From: Mesotoga sp. BH458_6_3_2_1
Lineage (GTDB): Bacteria > Thermotogota > Thermotogae > Petrotogales > Kosmotogaceae
Assembly: GCF_003664995.1 (NCBI RefSeq)
Contig: NZ_JFHL01000005.1
Location: 124,001-188,000 of the forward strand
DNA: 64,000 bases
Direction: 5' to 3'
In this document: positions 17,753 to 26,814 of the stretch, one piece after another
How positions within the stretch are numbered: position 1 is the first letter of the stretch
How the letters are laid out: each line of letters begins with the position of its first letter
Program-made: the position numbers and the translations under genes
Notes under the pieces: model-generated
Told to the model about the DNA's origin: nothing
What the model saw: only the letters and a program-made list of their open reading frames with translations
The model's database searches: none

Positions 17753-19861
17753 GTGAAGGAAGCAGGTGCACTCCTTATTGATACAATTCGAGAAACCTCT
17801 GATTCAGTGGATCGATCTCTGATGACTTTTGAATCTGCCTGTGAAGTCGTAAGTAAGAGCGGGCAGATTGCAGATGGATTCGCTGCTGCTATTAATCTTA
17901 TAAACATGCTCAATAATCGCGAGAAACTCTCCGAAATAGCTAGACATGAGAATTCTCTGCTAAGAATCCTGGCAGCGATCAGGATAGGGGAGCTTCTGAG
18001 CCCAGAGAAGTTCGACGATCAAGCAAAGGAGTGGAGAGGAGACAGTCTTCTGATGACGTCGCTTCTGAGAGGCATGGTTCGAGCTGGAAAGGAAGTCCAT
18101 GAGAATAGTGTCCTGAGTTTGGCAGGAATCTCTGAAGAAACGGATTTTCTCCTCGCCCGACTGCTCCGTAGTCAAGAGCTGGAAGCGGTTTTTTCGAGAG
18201 AGCTGCTGCCGATAGTTGCTGAATCGGCAATTCTGAGTCAAAGGAAGGATTGGGACGCGGATCTCCTGCTGAGTCTCTGGGAAAAAGAGAGAAGCATTCG
18301 GCGATCTCTGCTGTACCTGGCGGATGGGAACGAGATGCTCATCAGAGATATGCTTAACAGAATTGATGGATCTGACAAATCTCTCGCCCTTATGGGCTTA
18401 ATGAAGGCTACCAGATATGGGATCGATCTGCCTCCAAATCATCCCATACTCAGTTCCGATACCTCAATCAGTACGCTCCGTGAGTCCCTGAAGAATCTGG
18501 GAAATCACTCAATTATCGGAAATCCTCTGGTTCAGTTCAGCTTTTATGGTGATCCGCTGAAGGCGGGGAAAGGTTCTAGCGGAGGCATTGGAACCTTCCT
18601 TAGAACACTTGGCAATAAGCTGTCTGAGACTCTTCCGGGCGTGATTACAGTCGTTCCGATCGATGCCAAAGACCTGTTGAAAAACAATCTCTTGTTAAAC
18701 AAAGAAAGAGAGCGGCATCTCTTCATTTATGTGCCGTTAATTGACTATGAGAAAGTGAAGGCAGATAGTTTTCTAGAAGGAAGGTTGGACGTTCTATCAA
18801 ACGTAAGTGATATTCTCGCGATTGGTGGTATTCATCCAGCACAATTTCACATGCGCTTTTCCGATTATGCTTCCTATTCAATGCTCCATTTGGCTAATGA
18901 GATGAACTCGAAGTCGTTCTTCACGATAACTCCAGATCCGCAGCGAAGCTTTTCCGATCATAACGGAGATCTCATCAGCCTGGATTCAATCAAGGCATTG
19001 AAGGAGACATCAAGAGTGGAGATCTCACACTCAATGGTGAGAGAGTGCGACAGATTATTTGGTATCGGTGCGGAAGAAAGTCACAGTCAGCTCTTATCCT
19101 ATTATCCTCAGCTTGTCGAGAAGAGTGTCGCGAAAAAACTTGAAATGATGCCTGAGGGCATCTCACTAAGTAATGAATGTCCCATTGCCGTCGAAGGCCC
19201 ACTCTTCTCGATTTTGTTTGACAAAAACAGAGAATTCTTTCTCGACCGCGCATTCAGGGAAAACCCGCTTCTGCTTACGATTGGCAGGCTCGATCCTGCA
19301 AAGGGACAGACAAAACTGCTAAAGGCCTGGGGAGATTCACAGCTCAGGGACTCATTCAATCTGGTTATTATTGGAGGAGACATAGAGAATCCAAATCAAA
19401 TTGAGCTGAACGAACTGGAAGAGATAAGAAAGTACGCGCAGGAAAACCGCAAAATTCAGGGTAGGTTCTGTCACTTGCCTGCGATGAATAATGATAGGAT
19501 AAGATGTCTTGAGAACAGCATCGCACATGTAAAGACTACTCCCTGGCCCCCCATCTATGTTGCACCTTCTTTCAAAGAGGAGTTTGGCATTGCGATTCTC
19601 GAGGCTATGGCGGCCGGTTTCGTTGCAATAGGACCCAGGCGAGGAGGGGTGAAGAGCTATATACGTCACGAAAAAAACGGTTTTCTTATGGATACGACCA
19701 ATGAGTCGACTATAAGGAACGACCTTCAGAAAGTCCTGCTAGACCGTCAAAACTCGGCCCGAAAGATGAAAATGATTGCCGAAAACGGCAGCAAGACCGT
19801 TTACAGGAGATACTCAATTTCAGTTGTAGCAAAGATGTTTTCGTCCTCTTACACTTCTTAA
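17753..19861 (+). CDS. GT4-type glycosyltransferase fused to N-terminal helical domain
   Basis: 702 residues. From about residue 265 the protein is a GT-B glycosyltransferase resembling sucrose/mannosyl-phosphate synthases: GGIGTFLRTLG is the acceptor-site glycine loop, LLTIGRLDPAKGQTKLLKAW the start of the donor domain, and PSFKEEFGIAILEAMAAGF the family-4 E-x7-E donor-binding motif. The first 250 residues are alpha-helical with repeated Leu-rich units like HEAT or Armadillo repeats, not a usual part of this family. No signal or membrane segment. GTG 17753 is supported by GAGGTG five bases upstream. It stands alone between the tRNA and a repeat region. Product unknown; a compatible-solute or glycoside synthase is possible. 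Confidence 0.72.
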   Translation: MKEAGALLIDTIRETSDSVDRSLMTFESACEVVSKSGQIADGFAAAINLINMLNNREKLSEIARHENSLLRILAAIRIGELLSPEKFDDQAKEWRGDSLLMTSLLRGMVRAGKEVHENSVLSLAGISEETDFLLARLLRSQELEAVFSRELLPIVAESAILSQRKDWDADLLLSLWEKERSIRRSLLYLADGNEMLIRDMLNRIDGSDKSLALMGLMKATRYGIDLPPNHPILSSDTSISTLRESLKNLGNHSIIGNPLVQFSFYGDPLKAGKGSSGGIGTFLRTLGNKLSETLPGVITVVPIDAKDLLKNNLLLNKERERHLFIYVPLIDYEKVKADSFLEGRLDVLSNVSDILAIGGIHPAQFHMRFSDYASYSMLHLANEMNSKSFFTITPDPQRSFSDHNGDLISLDSIKALKETSRVEISHSMVRECDRLFGIGAEESHSQLLSYYPQLVEKSVAKKLEMMPEGISLSNECPIAVEGPLFSILFDKNREFFLDRAFRENPLLLTIGRLDPAKGQTKLLKAWGDSQLRDSFNLVIIGGDIENPNQIELNELEEIRKYAQENRKIQGRFCHLPAMNNDRIRCLENSIAHVKTTPWPPIYVAPSFKEEFGIAILEAMAAGFVAIGPRRGGVKSYIRHEKNGFLMDTTNESTIRNDLQKVLLDRQNSARKMKMIAENGSKTVYRRYSISVVAKMFSSSYTS

Positions 19862-19867
19862 AAACAA

Positions 19868-20000
19868 TTCTCCTTCCCTTGGGGACAGACTCCATTTTTT
19901 ACATCACGTTAACATACATAAGTGCCTAGGAACACTGGAAGACGCTGCGTCGGCCGAAGATGGTACCGGGACGTAAGACACTGAATTGAAGTCTTTGAAA
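19868..20000. repeat. 133-bp tandem repeat, copy 1
   Basis: First of two nearly identical 133-bp units, starting TTCTCCTTCCCTTGGGGACA. It contains, in inverse orientation, the dispersed core GGGGACAGACTCCATT...GTTAACAT also found near 26150 and 52250. Differences from copy 2 are single bases (for example CATCACGTTAAC versus CATTTAGTTAAC). Confidence 0.9.
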
Positions 20001-20133
20001 TTCTCCTTCCCTTGGGGACAGACTCCATTATTTACATTTAGTTAACATGCACAAGTGCCTAAGAACACTGGAAGACGCAACGTCGGCCGAAGATCGTACT
20101 GGGACGTAAGACACTGAATTGAAGTCTTTGAAA
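20001..20133. repeat. 133-bp tandem repeat, copy 2
   Basis: Second 133-bp unit, directly adjoining the first; the start of a third unit (about 10 bases, TTCTCCTTCT) follows at 20134. Its inverse complement aligns along nearly its whole length with the composite repeats at 26071-26160 and 52434-52275: a GTACGATCTT hairpin side, GTTGCGTCT, GCACTTGTGCATGTTAAC and ATAATGGAGTCTGTCCCC. Confidence 0.9.
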
Positions 20134-20641
20134 TTCTCCTTCTTCGTTGTCCCTGGTTTAACTTGGGATCTAGGATTTTAGTTTGTCGTTGTTATAAGTG
20201 GGTTGTCCGAAGGGAGCGAAATAGATCATGATTGCAGTAGGCACGAAGACGCATGATCGCGTTGCGGACATTCACGGCGCGGTGAGCAAGCGGGTGTTCT
20301 CTTTGAAAACAAATAGTTGTGATTAGCTGGGGACAGTTCCGATCCGCTGGGCAGTGTTGTACTGATTACTCCTTTCGATCGGTTCGTTGTGATAATATTG
20401 ATTAGATGGCACTGCGAGATGAGTGATGTGTTTAGGTCTTCAACTAATTACTACGCTTTCCAACAGTATGGAATCTGTGGATACTTCGAAATTCTTGTAG
20501 ATCAAAGACCAGTCGGTCCAGCCAAAAATCAAACAACTTGGAGACTCAACCACTATCGATATTGCACAAATTCATCAACTTGCAGAGCAAGGTGTTTCCA
20601 GCAAAGGTTCGAGTGTCACTATAAAAAAGGGAAGTGGAGAT
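20134..20641. other. Gene-free stretch before radical-SAM gene
   Basis: No convincing gene. It contains short repeat-like fragments (CCGAAGGGAG at about 20208, GGGGACAGTTCC at about 20331). From 20501 the frame of the downstream radical-SAM gene is open (47 protein-like codons, IKDQSVQPKIKQLGDSTTID...), but has no start codon, so it may be a decayed gene end joined to the next gene. Confidence 0.5.
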
Positions 20642-22147
20642 ATGAAGGTTTTGATGGTCTATCCAGAATATCCAGAAACATTTTGGAGTTTCAAGCACGC
20701 TTTAAAATTTGTCTCAAAAAAGGCGGCGTACCCTCCGCTGGGCCTCATGACTGTTGCCGCTATGTTGCCCGAAGATTGGGAGAAGAAACTCGTAGATATG
20801 AATACTGACAGTCTACGTGATGAAGATATCCTGAAGTCCGATTACGTGATGATCAGCTCAATGGATATTCAGCTTGACTCGGCAAAGAAGGTTATCCAAA
20901 GATGCAAGGAGTTGGGCGTCAAGACGATAGCAGGCGGGCCGCTTTTCACAACGAGACCAGAGGAGTTCAGTGAAGTCGATCATCTAGTTCTTGGTGAAGC
21001 AGAAGTGACTCTGGCACCGTTTCTTCATGATTTAGAGAAGGGTCAGGCTAAGCACATTTACAAGTCCGACGGGTTTCCAGATATTTCAAATTGCCCCATT
21101 CCTGAATGGAAACTTCTCGACATGAGAAAGTACTCTTCTATGAATATCCAGTATTCTAGAGGTTGTCCTTATAACTGTGAGTTTTGTGACATTGTTCTGC
21201 TAAACGGACGTATTCCCAGGACGAAGAGTGCGGAAAAACTCATTGGGGAAATGGAAGCATTATATAAGGCCGGCTGGCGTGGAGGAGTATTCATAGTTGA
21301 CGATAACTTTATCGGCAATAAGACTAAACTGAAGAGAGAGATTCTTCCGGCTATTGCCGAATGGATGAAAGACAGGAGTTATCCGTTTGTGTTGAATACG
21401 GAAGCCTCGATTGATCTTTCAGATGACGATGAACTGATGAGACTCATGGTGGACGCTAATTTCGGAACGGTCTTCGTAGGCATCGAGACTACCGAAGAGG
21501 AAAGCCTCGTTGAATGCGGTAAGTACCAGAACCGAAACAGAGATTTGCTCTCTTCTGTGAAGAAAATGCAGGAGTTCGGACTGCAGGTTCAGGGAGGATT
21601 CATTGTAGGCTTTGATCACGATAAGCCTTCGGTATTTCGGAACATGATCGATTTCATCCAGAAGAGCGGCATAGTGACGGCAATGGTTGGTGTCCTCACA
21701 GCGCCTACGGGCACAAGACTCTTCCTAAGGTTGAAAGAAGAGAACAGGATCGCTTCGGAGTTTTCAGGAAACAACACTAGCATTCTAACTAACATAGTTC
21801 CCAAAATGGATCTCAATAACCTTGTAGACGGTTACTATAAAATACTCAGAAACATTTACGCTCCAAAACCATATCGCCAGAGAGTAATAACGTTTCTCAA
21901 AAACTACAAACCCAATTCGCTTAAACATGTCAGGCCCCTTTCAGATAGTCTGAAGGCTTTTCTGAAGTCACTATGGCTAATTGGAATAAGGGAAAAAGGT
22001 CGAATGAACTATTGGTTGTTGCTCCTGTGGACGGCTTTCTTTAAGCCATCGCTATTCCCGCTCTCAGTTGAATTTGCGATATATGGCTATCACTTCCGAA
22101 AATCTCTTTCTTTTGGGTTAGGCAGAGAGGATGAAAACAGCCGCTGA
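20642..22147 (+). CDS. B12-binding radical SAM protein (DUF4070-like C-terminus)
   Basis: 501 residues. An N-terminal cobalamin-binding Rossmann domain (MKVLMVYPEYPETFW, GLMTVAAMLPEDWE, IAGGPLFTTRPEEF, HLVLGEAE) precedes the radical-SAM core with the 4Fe-4S motif CPYNCEFCD. FIVDDNF and FVGIETTEEESL are further core strands. The C-terminal extension with PTGTRLFLRLKEENRI resembles DUF4070 proteins such as hopanoid methylases (HpnP/HpnR). It likely performs a methylation or similar radical step, substrate unknown; no hopanoid genes are near. GGAG precedes ATG 20642. It stands alone, downstream of repeats, which hints at acquisition. Confidence 0.85.
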   Translation: MKVLMVYPEYPETFWSFKHALKFVSKKAAYPPLGLMTVAAMLPEDWEKKLVDMNTDSLRDEDILKSDYVMISSMDIQLDSAKKVIQRCKELGVKTIAGGPLFTTRPEEFSEVDHLVLGEAEVTLAPFLHDLEKGQAKHIYKSDGFPDISNCPIPEWKLLDMRKYSSMNIQYSRGCPYNCEFCDIVLLNGRIPRTKSAEKLIGEMEALYKAGWRGGVFIVDDNFIGNKTKLKREILPAIAEWMKDRSYPFVLNTEASIDLSDDDELMRLMVDANFGTVFVGIETTEEESLVECGKYQNRNRDLLSSVKKMQEFGLQVQGGFIVGFDHDKPSVFRNMIDFIQKSGIVTAMVGVLTAPTGTRLFLRLKEENRIASEFSGNNTSILTNIVPKMDLNNLVDGYYKILRNIYAPKPYRQRVITFLKNYKPNSLKHVRPLSDSLKAFLKSLWLIGIREKGRMNYWLLLLWTAFFKPSLFPLSVEFAIYGYHFRKSLSFGLGREDENSR

Positions 22148-22322
22148 GTCACGGAGACCAAAATTCAAAGTGAGCCCACATATAGGAAACAGAAAGTTGC
22201 CGACCGGTTAATTCCAGGTTCTTTTTTCGCAAGAGGTTATAATTGAATTCAGTCCGATATCTCGACTCATGAGGGCGGATTGATGTCAGCGATTCTTTAT
22301 GGCGGGAGTGAGAACATAATAG

Positions 22323-23582
22323 ATGTCAGGAAAGAGCGTGAAGTTCGGCAGCTTTCTAAGAAATTACATAGATCATACTGATAAGTTCAAAAAATGGCTT
22401 CAGCTTGGTATGGGATTTGAGAATTTCAGAAGAAGGCATTTTCCAGACAGGGATCGAGCACGATTTGTCAACACGGTCAATCACCTGGCGCTTGAGGAAG
22501 TATATCTTGCGATAAAGGGCTCGAGTACGGTGTGGGTGAACTTAATGGCTCCTTCTGAGCTTCTTCTTTCGGCGGGTCTTAACCCCGTCTCGGCCGAAGG
22601 CATTTCGGGAGCGCTTTCGTCGATGCATCTTGAGGACACGGCGATTGCATATTCTTCACAGGCAGGAATCAGCGATTCCCTGTGCACGTTTCATAGAGCT
22701 TCTCTCGGAGTATCCATGAGAAAACTTCTACCTCCACCGAAGTTGGTGATGACGACAAGCATTCTTTGCGATGGAAATCTTCCGACATTCAAGAGGATAG
22801 CCAGAGAGTACGACGTTCCTTTCATTTTGATAGATGTGCCCAGAGGTCGAAAGCCGGAGGCCGTGGGTTATGTTGTCTCTCAACTGAAGGCAGTTATCGG
22901 CACGATCGAAGAAATCACCGGGAGCGCTTTCAAGATGGAAGAGTTGTCAATGAGATTATCTTATGAACGAGAACTGATGGAAAACCTAGAGGAGATAAAG
23001 TCCAGAGCGAAAGACGAGTATTTGCCTCAGCATCTCTACGAACACATGAACTCACTGTATGTACTGCATACTTTGGCCGGCGACAGCAGAATTGCTGAGG
23101 CCTCCAGAAGTATTGGCGAGAGGCTTGAAGCGATTCCCGAAAATGCTAGGAAGGTACTCTGGCTTCACATCCCCCCTTATTACGACAACGAGCTTTTCAA
23201 TCTCTTCCTCCCGGGATCGAAAAACCTCGTGGTTGCGAACGAGCTGATGTGGGACTGGATGTATCCGGTCGATCCGCAGCGACCGCTTGAGAGTCTCGCC
23301 GAGAAACTGGTATACAACCCTCTTTGCGGAAGCGTGGTCGATCGTGGGAATTTCTGCCTGAATCTTGCACGAAACTTCAGTGTCGATGGAGTGATCCACT
23401 TTTCTCATTGGGGATGCAGACAGTCGGCAGGAGGAGTGAGCTACTTGAAAAAAGTCTTCGAAGAGGAGGATATTTCCTTTCTCGAGCTCACGGGTGACTG
23501 CGTTGACCATGCATCTCAGGGAGCCGGGCAGTTACGAACAAGGACAGAAGCATTTCTGGAGATAATGGAGAATAGAAAATGA
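22323..23582 (+). CDS. 2-hydroxyacyl-CoA dehydratase-like subunit (HgdB/FldB/double-cubane family)
   Basis: 419 residues of the HgdB-type iron-sulfur family. Characteristic segments are VWVNLMAPSELLLSAGLNPVSAEG, SLCTFHRASLG (C121), VMTTSILCDGN (C149) and HFSHWGCRQSAGG (C365), where the cysteines are expected to ligate an Fe-S cluster. Relatives dehydrate 2-hydroxyacyl-CoA by a ketyl radical, or carry a double-cubane cluster that reduces small molecules after ATP-driven activation. Here the gene overlaps the next by four bases (ATGA), and that next protein carries the second subunit-like domain and the activase. No CoA-transferase or acyl-CoA dehydrogenase gene is near, so a true dehydratase pathway is not supported. 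Confidence 0.82.
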   Translation: MSGKSVKFGSFLRNYIDHTDKFKKWLQLGMGFENFRRRHFPDRDRARFVNTVNHLALEEVYLAIKGSSTVWVNLMAPSELLLSAGLNPVSAEGISGALSSMHLEDTAIAYSSQAGISDSLCTFHRASLGVSMRKLLPPPKLVMTTSILCDGNLPTFKRIAREYDVPFILIDVPRGRKPEAVGYVVSQLKAVIGTIEEITGSAFKMEELSMRLSYERELMENLEEIKSRAKDEYLPQHLYEHMNSLYVLHTLAGDSRIAEASRSIGERLEAIPENARKVLWLHIPPYYDNELFNLFLPGSKNLVVANELMWDWMYPVDPQRPLESLAEKLVYNPLCGSVVDRGNFCLNLARNFSVDGVIHFSHWGCRQSAGGVSYLKKVFEEEDISFLELTGDCVDHASQGAGQLRTRTEAFLEIMENRK

Positions 23583-25309
23583 TCTACTACTCGTGCAGTT
23601 ACATACCGATGGAAGTAATGCTAGGAAGCGACAGCGAATTCCACAGAATTACCTCCGATACGCCTATCTCTTGCCACGAATTAGGATGCAATTTATGTGG
23701 TTATGCAAAGACGGTCTACGAAAAAGGAATGGAACTTAATTCAGGTGATTGTCTCTTGATTGCCGACTCCTGTGACGCGATGCGTAGAATCGGAGATCTT
23801 CTTTCCGAACTTTCATCGGCCAGGGTTTTCATCCTCAGACTTCCTTGGAAGAGAGATGCTGATGCAATACAATTCCTTTCCGGCGAAATCGGAGATCTGA
23901 CGATTTTCCTCGAAAACTCAGGTGTTGCTGTTAACCTGCATAAAGGCATCGGTCGATTCAACGATCTCGTAGATCACGTCCTTACAAATGAGATTAGGGT
24001 AGAGGGGGCCGACTTGTCAAGGCTATATCTTTCGGCGCTGGATGGAAAAAAAGCCGAGATCGACTCCTCTAATCTCGTGAGCGGTGGAGCGAGAAAACGA
24101 GTTGCACTAACTGGGGGAGTAACTGATATGAGGGTTTTCGATACTGCAGTAGAGAAGGCCGGCGGAATAACAGTATCCAATGACACTTGCCTGGGAAGAA
24201 GACCGTTTTCCAGTAAGACTGCCGATAAGATCGAGCCACTAATGGCGATTGCCGAACGTCTGCTGAAGTGGAGATCTCCTTGCGCTCGTTTCTCCGAGAG
24301 AATTTCAGCTTCAGATGAGAGTGCGGACGCGACTGTCTTTGTAGTTCCCAAGTTCTGCGACTTCTTTGATTTTGTTCGTCCCCTTGACAAAGAGAAGACA
24401 TACAGAGTTGAACTCGACTTTCCTCTAAATTCCGATGGACAACTGACCACTAGAATCGGGGCACTGATGGAAAAGAACGACTCCAGATCGGTACTACATT
24501 CTCAGGAGGGAACAGCGGTGATTTACGCAGGAGTTGATTCCGGCTCCACAACAACAAACGGCGTCCTGATTGATGGAAAAGGAAAGATAATATTTTCGAA
24601 GACCGTGAGGACGGGAATTAGGGCTTCAAATACTGCCGAAGACATCATGAAGGAGATGACCGAATTCTCCCGAAAGAATGGAAATCAGATAGGAAAGTGC
24701 ATCTCTACGGGTTATGGAAGACTGCTTGTCTCGTCTGCAAGCGATAAGATCACTGAAATCTCGTGTCATGCGAGAGGTGTTTTCGAACTCTTTCCCGAAG
24801 CGCGCGGGATTATTGACATCGGCGGGCAAGATAGCAAAGTTATTCGCTTGAATTCCGAGGGGAACGTTGAAGACTTTGCAATGAATGATAAGTGTGCCGC
24901 CGGAACAGGAAGATTTCTTGAGGTCATGGCTTCTGCTCTTGAACTGGACACCGAAAAGATGTCTTCGCTTGCCCAAAAATCGAAGAAGGACATTTCGATA
25001 AGTTCAGTTTGCACCGTATTTGCGGAGTCTGAAGTCGTCTCGCTAATTGGAATGGGAGAAGGAATCGAAGATATATCGGCCGGTCTGTTCAAGGCGATAG
25101 CAAGAAGAGTGGGTGCGATGTATTCAAGACTGGGATCACCAACACCTCTTGTTTTCACTGGAGGTGTTGCGAGAAATGCCGGAGTAGTTGAGGCTTTGAA
25201 GATGTTTTTCAAAACGGAGATTCTCATTCCCGACGTGCCGGATATCATGGGAGCTTACGGCGCAGCCCTGTTCGCAAGAGAGTCAAGTTCTGAGAGTGAC
25301 ATTAGATGA
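23579..25309 (+). CDS. Fusion of HgdB-like domain with HgdC-type ATP-dependent activase
   Basis: 576 residues in two parts. Residues 1-310 are a second, shortened HgdB-like domain with its own cysteine set: CHELGCNLCGYAK, IADSCDAMRR, NDTCLGRR and VPKFCDFFDFVRP. From about 315 it is an ASKHA-fold activase: YAGVDSGSTTTNGVLI (phosphate 1), GIIDIGGQDSK (phosphate 2), and the two cluster-bridging cysteines in NDKCAAGTGRF and SSVCTVFAESEV, then FTGGVARNAGV. Such activases pump electrons into the dehydratase at the cost of ATP. They are normally a separate homodimeric protein, so fusion to a subunit is unusual. Translationally coupled to the preceding gene. Confidence 0.82.
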   Translation: MIYYSCSYIPMEVMLGSDSEFHRITSDTPISCHELGCNLCGYAKTVYEKGMELNSGDCLLIADSCDAMRRIGDLLSELSSARVFILRLPWKRDADAIQFLSGEIGDLTIFLENSGVAVNLHKGIGRFNDLVDHVLTNEIRVEGADLSRLYLSALDGKKAEIDSSNLVSGGARKRVALTGGVTDMRVFDTAVEKAGGITVSNDTCLGRRPFSSKTADKIEPLMAIAERLLKWRSPCARFSERISASDESADATVFVVPKFCDFFDFVRPLDKEKTYRVELDFPLNSDGQLTTRIGALMEKNDSRSVLHSQEGTAVIYAGVDSGSTTTNGVLIDGKGKIIFSKTVRTGIRASNTAEDIMKEMTEFSRKNGNQIGKCISTGYGRLLVSSASDKITEISCHARGVFELFPEARGIIDIGGQDSKVIRLNSEGNVEDFAMNDKCAAGTGRFLEVMASALELDTEKMSSLAQKSKKDISISSVCTVFAESEVVSLIGMGEGIEDISAGLFKAIARRVGAMYSRLGSPTPLVFTGGVARNAGVVEALKMFFKTEILIPDVPDIMGAYGAALFARESSSESDIR

Positions 25310-25364
25310 GCCTTTGAACTTCTGCGCCCTTCAATTTGTCATAAATCTGTAGGAGGTGCATTTT

Positions 25365-25697
25365 ATGGATCACCATGAAGAATTGCACAAGATTCCGAGT
25401 ATAAGTGAAAACGTTATGGAAGACATTTACCATGTTAAGCCCCACGAAGGGTCCTGGATAGTGGACCACGAAAGTGAAGAGAGAATAATTCACCGGTTCG
25501 ACGACAAAGTCGACGCAATTAATGCTGCTTCGGAGTTGGCAAGGAATAGTCCTGAAGGGAAACTAGTAATTCATGATTCCGAGGGAAACGTCGACAGAGA
25601 TGAAACGATAAGAGTAGGTAAGTCTCTTCAGGAAAGAGCTGGAGGCGCCAGGGTTTTTATCCCTGTAGCCTATCACACCCGACTAAGCAGACATTGA
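25365..25697 (+). CDS. DUF2188-like small protein
   Basis: 110 residues, acidic. The core YHVKPHEGSWIVDHESEERIIHRFDDKVDAINAASELARNSPEGKLVIHDSEGNVDRDE follows the DUF2188 pattern (residue His, 'GGWxVK', strand, helix, 'LxIHxxDG'); the family is uncharacterised. I give the positions rather than a role. The start ATG 25365 is set by AGGAGGT at 25351-25357; the GTG at 25356 overlaps that site. It follows the activase gene by 55 bases and may be co-transcribed. Confidence 0.68.
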   Translation: MDHHEELHKIPSISENVMEDIYHVKPHEGSWIVDHESEERIIHRFDDKVDAINAASELARNSPEGKLVIHDSEGNVDRDETIRVGKSLQERAGGARVFIPVAYHTRLSRH

Positions 25698-26002
25698 AAG
25701 TGAAGAATCGTAGACCCTCCAATAGCGAAGACTCTTCAACCTATAAGTTCGAGAGAAGACGAGGAAGATCATTTCGAGAAGATGGCTTCACTGACGAGAA
25801 GGCCGTAAATATTGTATTTAGTCGCTACTAAAACAAGACGTATTGCACGAGAAGCACCATCGCGTGTAATACCGTCCGGTAAATCCTAGCTGGCATGTCT
25901 AAACAAAATGGTTCATTTCATCAGGAGACAGATGCTAATGGATGTAGATATTGGAGTTACCTATGCAATCTTCCTTTTCATCAAGCAAAACTCGCTCTCT
26001 AT

Positions 26003-26049
26003 AACCCGGTTTTCTTAACCAATTCTTCGTAACCCGATCTTCATAACCC
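26003..26049. repeat. 14-base tandem array
   Basis: Three successive 14-base units (AACCCGGTTTTCTT, AACCAATTCTTCGT, AACCCGATCTTCAT) and the beginning of a fourth (AACCC). The same motif recurs at 51916-51943 and 52816-52850, also in repeat-rich intergenic DNA. Confidence 0.75.
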
Positions 26050-26100
26050 TTCACTTAGCTGTATTTCGTTCCGGGACGATCTTGTGCAGGCATTGCGTCT

Positions 26101-26170
26101 GCAAATATTCCACGGCACTCCCTTATGTTAACTGGATGTAAATAATGGAGTCTGTCACCGATGGAAATAT
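26101..26170. repeat. 70-bp tandem duplication, copy 1
   Basis: Exact 70-bp unit from GCAAATATTCCACGGCACTC to GGAAATAT, carrying the dispersed core ATGTTAACTGGATGTAAATA + ATGGAGTCTGTC. Confidence 0.95.
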
Positions 26171-26240
26171 GCAAATATTCCACGGCACTCCCTTATGTTA
26201 ACTGGATGTAAATAATGGAGTCTGTCACCGATGGAAATAT
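26171..26240. repeat. 70-bp tandem duplication, copy 2
   Basis: Identical to copy 1 at every base I compared, so the duplication is recent or maintained. Confidence 0.95.
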
Positions 26241-26312
26241 GAGAGTGTTCTGGCTCCTTGCTCTTAACAAACCTCCCACCAAGTACCACCAACAACCGCT
26301 CTTAGCCTTTGA

Positions 26313-26672
26313 TCACTTCTTATCGATCTTGAAGACCCATTGTGAATAGGTGCCGGATTCGACTATTAGAGAGTGACCCACCCCGGTAGGAATGAGCAGT
26401 GAATCGCCTAATTGGAGGATGTGTTCTTCTTCGACAATCATTTCGTCACTCCTGTACTCGCCATCGGAGATTTCGTTGATGTCACCGTTTAGTACGCCCG
26501 TCTTTACCTTCGCAGTTCCCGAAATCACAACATACAGATCATGCTGGTACTTGTGGGCCTCAGGCTTTCCCGAGAACGGAGCTTTTATCTCCACAGCCTT
26601 TGCTGAGAATCCCTTAACTCCAGGTGCGAAATCTACTCCTTTTGCCGAATACTTTATCGCTTTGTCTGCCAT
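26313..26672 (-). CDS. Cupin domain protein
   Basis: 119 residues forming one double-stranded beta-helix. The first cupin motif reads KPEAHKYQHDLYVVISGTAKVKTG; the second is GDSLLIPTGVGHSLIVESG. Metal ligands available are the two His of HKYQH and the His of GVGHS. Small cupins of this kind bind sugars, acids or metals; nothing here tells which. AGGAGG before the ATG supports the start. It is a single gene, convergent with the repeat region. Confidence 0.85.
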   Translation of the reverse strand: MADKAIKYSAKGVDFAPGVKGFSAKAVEIKAPFSGKPEAHKYQHDLYVVISGTAKVKTGVLNGDINEISDGEYRSDEMIVEEEHILQLGDSLLIPTGVGHSLIVESGTYSQWVFKIDKK

Positions 26673-26814
26673 TTTAATTCCTCCTATTCAGAACTGAGTT
26701 TTTTATCAAAAGTGATCTAGTCTACAGTAGTCTGGAAATCTAGATCAACCGATAATTGTTCAGAAAGACGCGTTTACTTCCTTTCGGATTTTCTAGATTG
26801 TGTCTTGTGCAGAA

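Larger units (their letters stand above)
25698..26312. other. Gene-free, repeat-bearing region
   Basis: About 615 bases with no supported gene. It holds a 14-base tandem array (26003-26049), a hairpin-cassette fragment CCGGGACGATCTTGTGCAGG + CATTGCGTCT (26071-26100) and a perfect 70-bp tandem duplication (26101-26240). It also ends both converging transcription units. Confidence 0.6.

Noticed and set aside
20389-20808. 139-codon frame before the radical-SAM gene
   Set aside because: Most of it is an out-of-frame reading of the radical-SAM N-terminus; composition rich in Cys and Arg and no SD.
22282-22380. 32-codon frame beginning ATG TCA GCG upstream of the dehydratase gene
   Set aside because: Weak SD, overlaps the real gene in another frame, no recognisable product; could be a short coupled ORF but cannot be supported.
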